Assembly (NCBI RefSeq): GCF_030347395.1
Contig: NZ_CP128170.1
Span: 620,001-684,000 of the forward strand
Direction: 5' to 3'
Source of the DNA: Microbacterium sp. ET2
GTDB taxonomy: Bacteria > Actinomycetota > Actinomycetes > Actinomycetales > Microbacteriaceae
DNA length: 64,000 nt
The notes below the pieces were generated by a model. The model worked only from the letters and a program-made list of their open reading frames with translations. It searched no databases and was not told where the DNA came from. Each line of letters opens with the position of its first letter. Positions within the stretch are counted from its first letter, which is position 1. Position numbers and translations under genes: made by a program. Of the stretch, positions 46,746 to 57,107 are shown piece by piece.

Positions 46746-48010
46746 ACGACGGCCTCGGTCTCGCCGTCGAGACCATAGGCGGTATGGACGACGCGGGCCG
46801 CCTCGCCGAGGTTGTCGCCGCGCACGACGACGGAGGTGCGGATCTCCGACGTCGAGATCATCTCGATGTTGATCCTGGCGACGCTCAACGCCTCGAACAG
46901 CGTCGCCGCCACGCCCGAGTGCGTGCGCATCCCGGCCCCGACGATCGAGAGCTTGCCGATCTGGTCATCGTGGACGAGGCTCTGGAACCCGACCTCCGAC
47001 TGCTCGCCCGCGAGGGCCCTCAGCGCCGCCGTCGCGTCGGACTTCGGGAGGGTGAAGGAGATGTCGGCGAGTCCGGTCGCCGCTGCGGAGGCGTTCTGGA
47101 CGATCATGTCGACGTTCGCGCCCGACTTGGCCACGATCTTGAAGATGTCGGCCGCCTTGCCGGGCACATCGGGAACACCGATGACGGTGATCTTGGCCTG
47201 GCTGAGGTCGGTGGCGACTCCGGCGACGATCGGCTCTTCCATGTTCTCTCCCTTTTCCCCGTCGGGAAGACTCTGACCCGGGCCCACGACCCACGTCCCC
47301 ACGTCCGGGCTGAACGTCGAACGCGCGTGGATCAGCACGCCGTGCCGACGGGCGTACTCCACGGCGCGGATGTAGAGCACCTTCGCGCCGTTGGCGGCGA
47401 GCTCGAGCATCTCCTCGCTGGAGATGCTCCCGAGCTTCTGCGCCTTGGGCACGACCCGCGGGTCGGCCGTGAAGATCCCGTCCACGTCGCTGTAGATCTC
47501 GCACACGTCGGCCCGGAGCGCGGCGGCGAGGGCCACAGCAGTGGTGTCGGACCCGCCGCGTCCGAGCGTGGTGATGTCGCGGGTGTCGCGGTTGAATCCC
47601 TGGAATCCGGCGACGATCACGATCGCGCCGTCATCGAGCGCCTCCCGCAGGCGCACCGGAGTGACATCGACGATGCGCGCGGCGCCGTGCGTGGCATCCG
47701 TGATCATGCCCGCCTGGCTGCCGGTGAACGAGCGCGCCTCGAAGCCCATCGAGTGGATGGCCATCGCCAGCAGCGCCATCGATATCCGCTCGCCGCTGGA
47801 GAGCAGCATGTCGAGCTCGCGCGGGGCCGGCATCGGGGCGACCTTGCCCGCGAGTTCGAGAAGCTCGTCGGTGGTGTCGCCCATCGCGCTGACGGCGACG
47901 ACCACTTCGTGGCCGGCGCGCCGGGTGTCGACGATCCGCTTGGCGACCCGCTTGATGCTCTCGGCATCGGCGACGGACGAGCCACCGTATTTCTGGACGA
48001 TCAACGCCAC
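46724..48010 (-). CDS. lysC: Aspartate kinase
   Basis: A 428-residue aspartokinase, the first step of the aspartate family. The kinase domain begins [20 protein letters not shown] and contains [14 protein letters not shown] [32 protein letters not shown] and [18 protein letters not shown]. Two C-terminal ACT domains (about 265-428) give lysine/threonine feedback control. The start is the GTG at 48010; a TTG two codons upstream is possible. In relatives lysC usually leads directly into asd. It would provide the lysine precursor for the Pls-like enzyme. Confidence 0.95.
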   Translation of the reverse strand: MALIVQKYGGSSVADAESIKRVAKRIVDTRRAGHEVVVAVSAMGDTTDELLELAGKVAPMPAPRELDMLLSSGERISMALLAMAIHSMGFEARSFTGSQAGMITDATHGAARIVDVTPVRLREALDDGAIVIVAGFQGFNRDTRDITTLGRGGSDTTAVALAAALRADVCEIYSDVDGIFTADPRVVPKAQKLGSISSEEMLELAANGAKVLYIRAVEYARRHGVLIHARSTFSPDVGTWVVGPGQSLPDGEKGENMEEPIVAGVATDLSQAKITVIGVPDVPGKAADIFKIVAKSGANVDMIVQNASAAATGLADISFTLPKSDATAALRALAGEQSEVGFQSLVHDDQIGKLSIVGAGMRTHSGVAATLFEALSVARINIEMISTSEIRTSVVVRGDNLGEAARVVHTAYGLDGETEAVVYAGTGR

Positions 48011-48132
48011 GTGCAAGACCCCCGCGTACGTCTGGCGCCACAGCGCCCGGCGACGGCGCGCGACGGGACGGCGCGCCGATGCACCATCTTACGGACCTTC
48101 GCATTCCCCGACTTCCATGTAGCCTGCCGACC

Positions 48133-48630
48133 ATGACGGCGGACCTCGCGGCGTGGTCGGACTTCAACGTGGCGATCGTGGGCGCGGCTGCCGCGCTCGC
48201 AGGCCTGGTGATCGTCGCCGCGAGTGTCAACATCCGAGAGGTCATCCAGGCGACGACCGTCACAGCCCGGCTGGGGGCCGGCATCGTCGCCCTCGTGGTC
48301 GCCCTCTCGATCGCAGCGATCGGCCTCATCCCCGACCTCGACACCGGCGCCTACGGGGTGATCATCCTCACCCTCACCCTCATCGCGGCCGTCTTTCAGG
48401 CGCATGCGGCACGTGTCATCGTCCGCACTCCCCCACCGGGTGACGACACCCCTCCGATGGTGACGAAGGCCGTCGTCGGTTTCGTGCCGATCGCCGCGTA
48501 CGCCGTGGCGGGGTTCGCGCTCCTCGTCGGTCACCCGGCTGGGCTGTATGCCTCCGCCGCTGCCGCGCTCCTGACGATCGCCTCCGCGCTGCTGGTGTCG
48601 TGGATCGCACTGGTCGAGGTGCTTCGCTGA
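48133..48630 (+). CDS. Multi-pass membrane protein, function unknown
   Basis: 165 residues with about five hydrophobic segments (VAIVGAAAALAGLVIVAASV; GAGIVALVVALSIAAIGLI; VIILTLTLIAAVFQAHAA; VGFVPIAAYAVAGFALLVG; ASAAAALLTIASALLVSWIA). No domain recognised. The ATG at 48133 has a TAGCCT box 7 nt upstream (leaderless). Convergent with the EamA transporter: the two stops abut. Confidence 0.75.
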   Translation: MTADLAAWSDFNVAIVGAAAALAGLVIVAASVNIREVIQATTVTARLGAGIVALVVALSIAAIGLIPDLDTGAYGVIILTLTLIAAVFQAHAARVIVRTPPPGDDTPPMVTKAVVGFVPIAAYAVAGFALLVGHPAGLYASAAAALLTIASALLVSWIALVEVLR

Positions 48631-49584
48631 TCAGCCCGGGGCGACCGGTGGTGGATCGACCGCGGCGCGACGCGGCCGGAGGGTACCGCCTGTCGCGGCG
48701 AGCCAGCACCCGAGGATGACGAGCGGAAAGCCGAGGAGAAGTCCCACGGTGAGGGGCTCGGAGAGCACGATCACCCCCAGCAGGATGGCGACCACGGGAT
48801 TGACGTAGGTGAACAGCGGTGCACGGGCGGGGCCGACCTCGCGGATCAGGGCGAAGAAGGCGATGAACGCGAGCGCCGTGCACAGCACCGCCAGGAGCCC
48901 GAGGGCCCACAGACTCCGCGCGCTCGGCGGGCCCGGCTGGACGACCAGCGCCACGGGGAGGTAGCACAGCCCGACCACCAGCAGCGACACCGTGATGGTC
49001 CCCAGCGGCGGGACATCGCGCAGCTTGTGGGCGACGATGAAGGGCGCGGTGGCGTACAGCACAGCCACCAGCAGCACCTCCCCCACGGCGATGAGGCCGG
49101 CGACGATCTCGCCCTCCGAGATCGCGGGTCCGGCGACGATCACCCCGACGCCGACGAATCCGATCACGAGACCGAGGACCCGGGAGGGGCGGAGGGCGGC
49201 ACGGTCGCCGCCGATGACGGCGATGATCGCCGCGAACAGCGGCACCGTGGCCACGAGGAGTCCGGTCAGACCAGAGGACAGCGTCAACTCCGCGTGGCTG
49301 AGGAGGAAGAACGGTCCGGCCATCTCGACCGCTCCGAACGCCAGAACCCATCCGATCTTCGCGAACGCAGGGCGCAGTGCTTTCGCACGCAGTGCGAAGG
49401 GCAGCAGGAGAAGGGCGGCGGCCAGGGTTCTGCCCGCGACCACGCCGGCCGGGGAGATCGTCTCGACGGCTTCCTTGATGAACAGGTAGGGCATGCCCCA
49501 GAGCACCGACATGACGGCGAAGAGGGCCCAGCCGCGCGTGCCGAACCGACCTCCGGCCGGAGGGGCGAGGACGGGCGCGGTCAC
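48631..49584 (-). CDS. EamA/DMT-family transporter
   Basis: A 317-residue permease with about ten membrane segments in two EamA halves: [55 protein letters not shown] and [23 protein letters not shown] transporters usually export metabolites or amino acids; the substrate is unknown. The GTG overlaps the recR stop as GTGA, so it rides on the dnaX-recR message. A weak link to lysine or polymer metabolism is possible but not shown. Confidence 0.9.
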   Translation of the reverse strand: MTAPVLAPPAGGRFGTRGWALFAVMSVLWGMPYLFIKEAVETISPAGVVAGRTLAAALLLLPFALRAKALRPAFAKIGWVLAFGAVEMAGPFFLLSHAELTLSSGLTGLLVATVPLFAAIIAVIGGDRAALRPSRVLGLVIGFVGVGVIVAGPAISEGEIVAGLIAVGEVLLVAVLYATAPFIVAHKLRDVPPLGTITVSLLVVGLCYLPVALVVQPGPPSARSLWALGLLAVLCTALAFIAFFALIREVGPARAPLFTYVNPVVAILLGVIVLSEPLTVGLLLGFPLVILGCWLAATGGTLRPRRAAVDPPPVAPG

Positions 49585-50174
49585 ATCGAGCGCCGGCCTT
49601 CGAAGGCCCGCCCCAGGGTCACCTCGTCGGCGTACTCGAGGTCGCCTCCCACCGGCAGGCCCGAGGCCAACCGGGTCACGGTGATCTGCAGCGTGTGGAG
49701 CAACCGGCTGAGGTACGTCGCCGTGGCCTCCCCCTCGAGGTTGGGGTTCGTGGCGAGGATGACCTCCTGCACGGTTCCGTCCGCCAGACGCTGCATGAGC
49801 TGCGCGATCCGCAGGTCGTCGGGACCGATCCCTGCGATCGGGCTGATGGACCCGCCCAGCACGTGGTAGAGCCCGCGGAACTCCCGGGTCCGTTCGATCG
49901 CGGCGACGTCTTTGGCATCCTCCACCACGCAGATGAGCGTGGCGTTGCGACGCGGGTCGCGGCAGATCGCGCAGCGCTCCTGTTCGGAGACGTTGCCGCA
50001 GATCTCGCAGAAGCGCACCTTCTCTCGCACGTCGGCGAGCAGGTGCGACAGGCGCGATACGTCGAAGTTCGGGGTCTGCAGGATGTGGAACACGATCCGC
50101 TGCGCCGATTTCGGTCCGATGCCGGGGAGACGGCCGAACTCATCGATCAGGTCTTGGACGATGCCGTCGTACAT
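49581..50174 (-). CDS. recR: Recombination protein RecR
   Basis: A 197-residue RecR that loads RecA at gaps with RecF/RecO. The helix-hairpin-helix [17 protein letters not shown] is followed by the zinc finger [16 protein letters not shown] and a Toprim domain ([32 protein letters not shown]). The ATG shares one base with the dnaX stop (TGATG). The ybaB/ebfC gene that often sits between dnaX and recR is absent. Confidence 0.97.
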   Translation of the reverse strand: MYDGIVQDLIDEFGRLPGIGPKSAQRIVFHILQTPNFDVSRLSHLLADVREKVRFCEICGNVSEQERCAICRDPRRNATLICVVEDAKDVAAIERTREFRGLYHVLGGSISPIAGIGPDDLRIAQLMQRLADGTVQEVILATNPNLEGEATATYLSRLLHTLQITVTRLASGLPVGGDLEYADEVTLGRAFEGRRSM

Positions 50175-52405
50175 CAGCCGAACCTCGTCGGTGACTGATG
50201 CGGCTCCTCGCGGACGAATCGCGCACCCAGGACCTGGCGGACGACCGCCTCACCGTACCGCTGCATGCCGCCCGAGGATCGCGCGGGAGAGATGATCGGG
50301 GGGGCGACGACCGGCGGCACGGGCGCGTCGACGACGGTCGGCCCCGTGTCGGAGTCGTCGTCCGGCTCGGAGGAGGTCACGACGTCGGAGGCTGGGAGCA
50401 CCTGACCCTCGCGTCGAGGGGCGGCAGACGCCGCTCGGACGCGGGCGACCTCGATCGCGGCGTCCTCCGGATCGTCGTCGACAGCCAGAGCCGGCATCAC
50501 GCGAGCACCGGCATCCCCGCCGGCCTCGCTCGCATCGCGCGGAATCGGGGCCACGGCCCACTCCGTGACCGAAGCCACGGCGCCGGCCGCCGACCCGCCC
50601 GGCCCGGATGCGACGGAACGATCCGGTGTCCCGCGCATCGGCGCTCCCTGCGGCGGGCGCCCCGCGGTGGCCTGGCGCGCTGCTCCGCCCCGACCGGGCG
50701 GGTCTGAGGGGCCGCGGTCATCGCGGGGGTCGGGTGGCGGCGGGGGCCCGTCCTCCCCACCATCGTCTCGCGGACCCTCGTCATGGGACGCGTCGCCGGC
50801 GCCGGCGTCATGGCGCGCGAGGTACTTGACCCGGATGCCCAGAACACCCTGGATCGCGGTGCGGAGGTCTTCGCTGGGCCCCGCGCCGGCGCTCCGCTGC
50901 TTGAACTTCACCAGGTCGGCCTGACTCTGGAACGACAGCGTGAGCACGTCGTCCCGCAGGTCGGCGACACGTGCGGTCGTGGCGACCAGCCACGACGAAC
51001 GGCTCAGGTCCTCGAGCCGCGCCAGCACCTCCGGCCAGGCGTTGCGCATGAGCTCGAGCGTGACGGGCCCGGCCGGCGGCGTCGCGACCGGCTGCACAGG
51101 CGTCGGCGCGGCCGACGCGGGCGCTTCGGTCGGGGCTTCGATAGGCCGCCAAGACTCCGCGGCGGGGGTCGGCGCCGATGTCACGGCAGGGCTCGACGCT
51201 TCCGCCACCGTCTCCGCCACCGGGGAGGATGAAGTCGCGGGGGGCGCGGGCGCTGCCACCACATGCGCGGCGGGCGATGCACCGGCACCGCCTCCCGTCG
51301 ACGCCGCCGTGTGCGTCAGCACGCGGGCGATCATCAGCTCGAGCTGCAGGCGCGGCGAGGTCGCACCGGTCATGTCGTCCAGAGCGCCGATGACGATGTC
51401 GGCGGTGCGCGAGAGCCGCTCGACTCCGAAAGCATCGGCCTGACGCATCATCTGCGCCAGGTCCTCCGCCGAAGTGCCGCGCAGGACCGCAGCCGCCCCC
51501 TGTCCGGCGGCACCGACGATGATGAGGTCACGCAGCCGCTCGAGCAGGTCGTCGACGAACCGACGCGGGTCCTGCCCGGTCTGCACGACTCGATCGACTG
51601 CCGCGAACGCGGCGGCGGCATCGGCGGCGGCGAAGGCGTCGACGACCTCGTTCAGCAGCTCGCCATGGGTGTACCCGAGCAGGGCGACGGCGCGCTCATA
51701 ACGCACGACGGGGCCGTCGGACCCGGCGATCAGCTGGTCGAGAAGCGACAGGGTGTCGCGGGGCGACCCGCCTCCGGCACGCACGACGAGCGGGAGGACA
51801 CCCGTCTCGACTGTCACGCCCTCGCTGTCGCAGAGCGTCTGGACGTACTCCAGCATCGCGGCGGGCGGCACGAGCCGGAACGGGTAATGATGCGTCCGCG
51901 ACCGTATCGTGCCGATGACCTTCTCGGGCTCGGTGGTGGCGAAGATGAACTTCACGTGCTCCGGCGGTTCTTCGACGAGCTTCAGCAGGGCGTTGAAGCC
52001 CTGCGGGGTGACCATGTGCGCCTCGTCGAGGATGAAGATCTTGAAACGGTCGCGCGCGGGTGCGAAGACCGCCCGCTCCCGGAGGTCGCGTGCATCGTCG
52101 ACGCCGTTGTGCGAGGCCGCGTCGATCTCGACCACGTCGAGCGAGCCACCACCGCCCCGTCCCAGTTCCACGCAACTCTCACAGGTGCCGCAGGGGGTGT
52201 CGGTGGGGCCTTCGGCGCAGTTCAGGCAGCGGGCGAGGATGCGCGCCGACGTCGTCTTCCCACAGCCGCGGGGACCTGAGAAGAGGTAGGCGTGACCGAC
52301 CCGATCGCTGCGAAGCGCCGTCATGAGCGGCTCGGTGACCTGCGACTGCCCGATCATCTCGCCGAACGCCTCGGGACGGTAGCGGCGGTACAGGGCGGTG
52401 GTCAC
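50174..52405 (-). CDS. dnaX: DNA polymerase III subunits gamma and tau
   Basis: A 743-residue clamp-loader ATPase. It begins [20 protein letters not shown], with Walker [10 protein letters not shown] at about 45-53, the zinc module [39 protein letters not shown], and [13 protein letters not shown] (sensor and Arg finger). After residue 370 comes a long Pro/Ala/Asp-rich linker and a tail with ARDARVPP-like variable sequence. GTG start with a TAGGCT box exactly 6 nt upstream (52417-52412). Head of the dnaX-recR-DMT operon. Confidence 0.96.
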   Translation of the reverse strand: MTTALYRRYRPEAFGEMIGQSQVTEPLMTALRSDRVGHAYLFSGPRGCGKTTSARILARCLNCAEGPTDTPCGTCESCVELGRGGGGSLDVVEIDAASHNGVDDARDLRERAVFAPARDRFKIFILDEAHMVTPQGFNALLKLVEEPPEHVKFIFATTEPEKVIGTIRSRTHHYPFRLVPPAAMLEYVQTLCDSEGVTVETGVLPLVVRAGGGSPRDTLSLLDQLIAGSDGPVVRYERAVALLGYTHGELLNEVVDAFAAADAAAAFAAVDRVVQTGQDPRRFVDDLLERLRDLIIVGAAGQGAAAVLRGTSAEDLAQMMRQADAFGVERLSRTADIVIGALDDMTGATSPRLQLELMIARVLTHTAASTGGGAGASPAAHVVAAPAPPATSSSPVAETVAEASSPAVTSAPTPAAESWRPIEAPTEAPASAAPTPVQPVATPPAGPVTLELMRNAWPEVLARLEDLSRSSWLVATTARVADLRDDVLTLSFQSQADLVKFKQRSAGAGPSEDLRTAIQGVLGIRVKYLARHDAGAGDASHDEGPRDDGGEDGPPPPPDPRDDRGPSDPPGRGGAARQATAGRPPQGAPMRGTPDRSVASGPGGSAAGAVASVTEWAVAPIPRDASEAGGDAGARVMPALAVDDDPEDAAIEVARVRAASAAPRREGQVLPASDVVTSSEPDDDSDTGPTVVDAPVPPVVAPPIISPARSSGGMQRYGEAVVRQVLGARFVREEPHQSPTRFG

Positions 52406-52445
52406 CCGAACAGCCTACGGCGTGCCCCCGACATCCGTTCTGCGG

Positions 52446-52468
52446 GCTCTTCCCGACCCCGGAAGAGC
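52446..52468 (-). terminator. Terminator after the GH65 gene
   Basis: GCTCTTCC (52446-52453) pairs with GGAAGAGC (52461-52468) around a 7-nt loop, 5 nt beyond the GH65 stop and upstream of the dnaX promoter. Confidence 0.65.
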
Positions 52469-52472
52469 GAGA

Positions 52473-55004
52473 TCACCGTTCTGCCACGGGCTCCGGCTCC
52501 CCGCCCGCGGCGAGAACGGGGGCGGTGACGACCGGGATCGAGGCGGTCACCGTCGGCACCGACGCCGACAGGGTCGTGCCGTCCTCGAGCTCGACATCGG
52601 CGAACTGCGTCAGCGACGGACGGCCGGGGATGACCGGTCCTTGATCCGCCAGCGCAACGGTGACCTCTTCACCGGGCGCGACCACGTAGGGGTTTCCGCG
52701 CACGCTGAACATGAGGGGCACCTCCCCCTCGATCCGCACGCGCATCTCATCCGCGCGGATCGCCACGTGCACCGGAGTATCCCTCCAGCGCAGCGGGAAG
52801 GCCAGCTCCTCCCACCCGGCGGGCAGACGAGGATCGAACGAGAGCTCCTCGGCGTGATCGCGCATGCCGCCGAAACCGCTCACGAGCGCGGTCCACACCC
52901 CGCCGGCGGAGGCGACGTGCACCCCGTCCGCGGCGTTGCGGTGAAGATCGGCGAGATCGACGAAGATCGCCTGTCGGAAGTAGTTCAGCGCCAGCTCCTG
53001 ATAGCCGACCTCGGCGGCGAGGATCGTCTGGACTACCGCTGACAGGGTGGAGTCGCCCGTCGTCAGCGGGTCGTAGTACTCGAAGTCGGCGAGCTTGTCC
53101 TCGTCGGAGAAATGCTCTCCCTGCAGGAAAAGGGCGAGGACGACATCGGCCTGCTTGAGCACCTGATAGCGGTAGATCACCAGCGGGTGGAAGTGCAGCA
53201 GGAGCGGCCGCTTGTCGGGAGGCGTCGCCTCGAGATCCCACACCTCGCGCTCGAGGAAGATCTCGTCCTGCGGGTGGATGCCGAGCGCGGTGCTGAAGGG
53301 GATGTGCATGGCCTCGGCCGCGCGCTCCCAGTGCTCCGGCTCGGCCGGATCCAGCGACAGCCGCTCGGCGGTCGCGCGGTAGGCGTCGGGATCGCCCTCG
53401 GCCATGTCGCGGAGCGTCCGCGCGGCGAAACGCAGATTGAAACGCGCCATCACGTTGGTGAAGAGGTTGTCGTTCACGACCGTGGTGTACTCGTCGGGTC
53501 CGGTCACACCGTGGATGTGGAACGACTCGATCGCATCGCCGTTGGAGGTGCGCCAGAAGCCCAGCGTCGTCCACAGGCGCGCCGTGTCGACGGCGATGTC
53601 GACCCCCTCGCGGTACAGGAAGTCGGTGTCACCGGTGGCCCGCACGTACTTCGCCAGCGCGAAGCACACGTCGGCGTTGATGTGGTACTGGGCGGTGCCG
53701 GCGGCGTAGTAGGCCGAGGCTTCCTCACCGTTGATGGTGCGCCACGGGAAGAGGGCGCCGGCCTCGTTCAGCTGGTAGGCGCGCCGACGCGCGGCGGGCA
53801 GCATGAGGTACCGCATCCGCAGCGCATTGCGGGCCCAGAGCGGCGTCGTGTAGGCCAGGAACGGCAGGACGTAGACCTCGGTGTCCCAGAAGTAGTGGCC
53901 GCTGTATCCCGAACCCGTGACCCCCTTCGCCGGCACACCCTGTCCATCCGCTCGTGCGGATGCCTGTGCGAGCTCGAAGAGGCACCAGCGGGTGGCCTGC
54001 TGAACCTCCGGCTGACCTTCGATGCGGATGTCGCTGCGCGCCCAGAACGCATCCAGCCACGCCCGCTGCCGCTCGAACTGGTGTGTCACGCCCTCGGCCA
54101 GGGCACGGTCGATGGTGCGGCGACAGCGGTCGACCAGCTCCCGGGCGGGAACGCCGCGCGAGGTGTGGTAGCTGACGAGCTTGGTCACCCGGATGGGGAC
54201 ACCTGCCCGCGCCTGCACGCGGAAGACGTTCTTGGCGATGTCGGGCTCGACGATGCCCCGAGCCGAGTAGTGGTTCTCGGTCTCCACGACATGGTCGGCG
54301 ACGACGGCGAGCGTCATCCCCGAGTCTGTCACCTGGTACGCCAGGGCCGACCGGTCGCGATCCTGCCAGTACTCCTTCGGCTGGAGCACCCGCTCGTGGA
54401 TCCTGTCGCTGCGCCGGGGGTCGAACCCGGCCTTCTTCACCGGCGCGGGAGACCCGCCGTAGACGTCTTCGCCGTCCTGTCGGTTGATCAGCTGGCAGTT
54501 GATGGTCACCGGGGCGTCGGCGTTCAGCACGGTGACGTCCAGGCGCAGAACGACCAGGTGCTTCTCCTCGAACGACACCATGCGCTCGTCCTCGATCAGC
54601 ACCTCTTTGCCGGACGGGGTCACCCAGAGCACACGGCGGCGCAGGACGCCGTCGGCCATATCGAGCTCGCGGTGATACTCGCGCACGTCCGCCACGTCGA
54701 GCGAGAGCGGTTCGTCGTCGACGTAGACCCGCATGATCTTGGCGTCGGGTGCGTTGACGATGATCTGGCCGACCTCGGCGAAGCCGTAGGCCTGCTCGGC
54801 ATGGTGGATCGGAAAGGTCTCGTGGAACCCGTTGATGAACGTGCCGTGTTCGTGGGCGTGGCGCCCCTCGGGCGTGTTCCCTCGGAGCCCGACGTAGCCG
54901 TTGCCGACCGCGAACAGCGTCTCGGTGACGCCCTGGTCCTCCAGGGAGAACCGCCTCTCGATCAGCCGCCACGGATCGACGGGGAACCGGTCGCGGTCCA
55001 TCAT
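52473..55004 (-). CDS. Glycoside hydrolase family 65 disaccharide phosphorylase
   Basis: An 843-residue GH65 enzyme of the trehalose/maltose/kojibiose/nigerose phosphorylase type. An N-terminal beta-sandwich (about 1-270; TLFAVGNGYVGLRGNTPEG) precedes the (alpha/alpha)6 barrel. The catalytic acid is E505 in HGVTGPDEYTTVVNDN; other markers are GYSGHYFWDTEVYVLPFL and RRAYQLNEAGALFPW. It phosphorolyses an alpha-glucosyl disaccharide to beta-glucose-1-phosphate. The ATG overlaps the stop of the beta-phosphoglucomutase gene (ATGA), which would convert that product to glucose-6-phosphate. The specific disaccharide cannot be read from sequence. Confidence 0.92.
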   Translation of the reverse strand: MMDRDRFPVDPWRLIERRFSLEDQGVTETLFAVGNGYVGLRGNTPEGRHAHEHGTFINGFHETFPIHHAEQAYGFAEVGQIIVNAPDAKIMRVYVDDEPLSLDVADVREYHRELDMADGVLRRRVLWVTPSGKEVLIEDERMVSFEEKHLVVLRLDVTVLNADAPVTINCQLINRQDGEDVYGGSPAPVKKAGFDPRRSDRIHERVLQPKEYWQDRDRSALAYQVTDSGMTLAVVADHVVETENHYSARGIVEPDIAKNVFRVQARAGVPIRVTKLVSYHTSRGVPARELVDRCRRTIDRALAEGVTHQFERQRAWLDAFWARSDIRIEGQPEVQQATRWCLFELAQASARADGQGVPAKGVTGSGYSGHYFWDTEVYVLPFLAYTTPLWARNALRMRYLMLPAARRRAYQLNEAGALFPWRTINGEEASAYYAAGTAQYHINADVCFALAKYVRATGDTDFLYREGVDIAVDTARLWTTLGFWRTSNGDAIESFHIHGVTGPDEYTTVVNDNLFTNVMARFNLRFAARTLRDMAEGDPDAYRATAERLSLDPAEPEHWERAAEAMHIPFSTALGIHPQDEIFLEREVWDLEATPPDKRPLLLHFHPLVIYRYQVLKQADVVLALFLQGEHFSDEDKLADFEYYDPLTTGDSTLSAVVQTILAAEVGYQELALNYFRQAIFVDLADLHRNAADGVHVASAGGVWTALVSGFGGMRDHAEELSFDPRLPAGWEELAFPLRWRDTPVHVAIRADEMRVRIEGEVPLMFSVRGNPYVVAPGEEVTVALADQGPVIPGRPSLTQFADVELEDGTTLSASVPTVTASIPVVTAPVLAAGGEPEPVAER

Positions 55005-55747
55005 GCCGGGATCTCCTTCTCGACGAACTCGGCGAGGTCGCTCACCACGACGTGGGCACCGGCATCACGCAGCGCCTCCGCGCCGGCTCCTCGGTCGACG
55101 CCGACCACGAGCCCGTACCCGGCGGCGACCGCCGACTGCACGCCGCTCAGGGCATCTTCGACGGCGGCGCTTCGTGCGGGGTCGACTCCCAGCATCCGAG
55201 CGGCTTCGGCGAACACGTCGGGCGCGGGCTTGGAGGCCAGGTGGTCGCGCTCGGCGATGACACCGTCCATCACGACGGAGAAACGATCGCGGATGCCGGC
55301 GACGGCGAGCACCTCCTCGGCGTTCTTCGAGCTCGACACCACCGCGATCGGCACCTCCGCGGCGATGAGCACGTCCAGGAGGGCGACCGATCCCGGGTAG
55401 GGGGCGATCCCCTCGCTGCGGAGCACCTGCGCGAAGACGTCGTTCTTGCGATTGCCGATGCCGCAGACCGTGTCGGCGGTGGATGCGTCGGAGGGCTCTC
55501 CCCAGGGAACCTCGACGTCTCTGCTGCGCAGCAGGCTCGCGACGCCGTCGTACCTCTTCTTGCCGTCGAGGTGGGCGAAGTAGTCGGCGTCGCTGTAGGG
55601 CGGAGTGACCTCCCATGCGGCGAAGAGCTCCTCGAACATCGTCCGCCATGCGTGCATGTGCACCTCGGCAGTCGGTGTGAGGACGCCGTCGAGATCGAAC
55701 AGCACACCGTCGTAGGTGGTGAGGTCGGGGAGGGAGGGGGCGATCAC
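55001..55747 (-). CDS. Beta-phosphoglucomutase-like HAD phosphatase
   Basis: A 248-residue HAD enzyme: DGVLFDLDGVLTPTAEVHMHAW (motif I with the nucleophile Asp), AVVSSSKNAEEVL (motif II), SKPAPDVFAEAARMLGV (motif III) and VEDALSGVQSAVAAG (motif IV). The DLDGVL.PT form with a helical cap fits beta-phosphoglucomutase. The GTG at 55747 has GGAG about 5-6 nt upstream; the longer open frame upstream is the shadow of ackA. It is co-translated with the GH65 phosphorylase. Confidence 0.9.
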   Translation of the reverse strand: MIAPSLPDLTTYDGVLFDLDGVLTPTAEVHMHAWRTMFEELFAAWEVTPPYSDADYFAHLDGKKRYDGVASLLRSRDVEVPWGEPSDASTADTVCGIGNRKNDVFAQVLRSEGIAPYPGSVALLDVLIAAEVPIAVVSSSKNAEEVLAVAGIRDRFSVVMDGVIAERDHLASKPAPDVFAEAARMLGVDPARSAAVEDALSGVQSAVAAGYGLVVGVDRGAGAEALRDAGAHVVVSDLAEFVEKEIPA

Positions 55748-55865
55748 GGGTTCTCCATACGCGAGCGAGGCTCCTGGCGGGGGATGCGGGACGGAGCAGC
55801 GAGAGGGACGGATAAAGCGTAGTGGCCTGCGATCGAGCCCGGTGGACGTCGGGGTTTCCAGCGCG

Positions 55866-57107
55866 TTACGGGGTTTCGGCTCGTCCCGCCACGGTGAGGG
55901 TCTGCCGAGCGATCTCGAGTTCTTCATCGGTCGGGACGACGAGGACGGTGACCGCCGAATCGTCGGTGGAGATGACCCGGATGCCGCGCTCGCGCGCGTC
56001 GTTTCGCGCCGGCTCGACCCGGATGCCGGCGAACCCGAGCGTCGCGAGCGCCGCGGCGCGCACGCGGGGGGCGTTCTCGCCGACGCCCGCGGTGAAGGAG
56101 ATGACATCGACGCCGCCCAGCTGCGCGAGATACGCTCCCGCGTAGGCCCGGAGCCGGTGCACGTAGACCTCGAACGCGAGGGTCGCCGCGGTGTCGCCTC
56201 GGTCGATGCCCGCCTGGATGTCGCGCATGTCCGACACCCCGGCAAGACCGAGCAGTCCGCTCCGCTTGTTCAGCAGCGCGTCGAGCTCATCGATGGAGAG
56301 CCCCGCACGACGGGAGAGCTGGAACAGCACCGCGGGATCGACGTCTCCCGAGCGGGTACCCATCACGAGTCCCTCCAGCGGCGTGAGACCCATCGATGTC
56401 TCGACGGATCGACCGCCCTCGATCGCGGTGACCGACGCCCCGTTTCCGAGGTGGAAGACGATCTGACGGAGCTCGGCCGTCGGTCGGCCGAGGAACGCTG
56501 CGGCCGCCTCGCTGACGAACTTGTGACTCGTGCCGTGGAAGCCGTAGCGCCGGATGCGGTGGGCGGCGGCCAGTTCGGCGTCGATCGCGTAGGTGAAGGC
56601 GGCGGGCGGAAGCGTCTGGTGGAAAGCGGTGTCGAAGACGGCGACGTGGGGGACCTTCGGAAAGGCCTTCCTGGCCGCGACGATGCCGACGAGGTTCGCC
56701 GGGTTGTGCAGCGGCGCGAGGACCGACAGCTCGTCGATGTTGATCTCCACGAGCGGGGTCACCAGGGTGGGTTCGAAGAACCGTGCACCGCCGTGGACGA
56801 CCCGGTGCCCGACCGCGACCGGAGCCGTGTCCGTCAGCGACGGACCGTTGTCGGCGAAGGCCTCGAGCATGACCGCGAAGCCGGCCGTGTGGTCGGGGAT
56901 GGGGAGCTCGCGCTCGTAGGTCGCGTCGACCATCGTGGTTGCAGGACCCGTCGTGGATGCCTGATGGACGGTGTGGATCGCGCGCCCCGGGCCTGCTTGT
57001 CCGATGCGTTCCACCAGGCCAGAGGCCAGCAGGGTCTCCCCCGTCATGTCGATGAGCTGGTACTTGAACGACGAGGATCCGCTGTTGACCACGAGGACGG
57101 GGGTCAT
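55866..57107 (-). CDS. ackA: Acetate kinase
   Basis: A 413-residue acetate kinase: [17 protein letters not shown] at the start, [66 protein letters not shown] and [17 protein letters not shown]. It forms acetyl phosphate from acetate and ATP and makes ATP in the reverse direction. The ATG overlaps the pta stop (ATGA). Confidence 0.97.
   Translation of the reverse strand: MTPVLVVNSGSSSFKYQLIDMTGETLLASGLVERIGQAGPGRAIHTVHQASTTGPATTMVDATYERELPIPDHTAGFAVMLEAFADNGPSLTDTAPVAVGHRVVHGGARFFEPTLVTPLVEINIDELSVLAPLHNPANLVGIVAARKAFPKVPHVAVFDTAFHQTLPPAAFTYAIDAELAAAHRIRRYGFHGTSHKFVSEAAAAFLGRPTAELRQIVFHLGNGASVTAIEGGRSVETSMGLTPLEGLVMGTRSGDVDPAVLFQLSRRAGLSIDELDALLNKRSGLLGLAGVSDMRDIQAGIDRGDTAATLAFEVYVHRLRAYAGAYLAQLGGVDVISFTAGVGENAPRVRAAALATLGFAGIRVEPARNDARERGIRVISTDDSAVTVLVVPTDEELEIARQTLTVAGRAETP

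Noticed and set aside
53112-55400. A 762-codon open frame opposite the GH65 phosphorylase
   Set aside because: Antisense shadow; it runs through two genes and contains no known motif.
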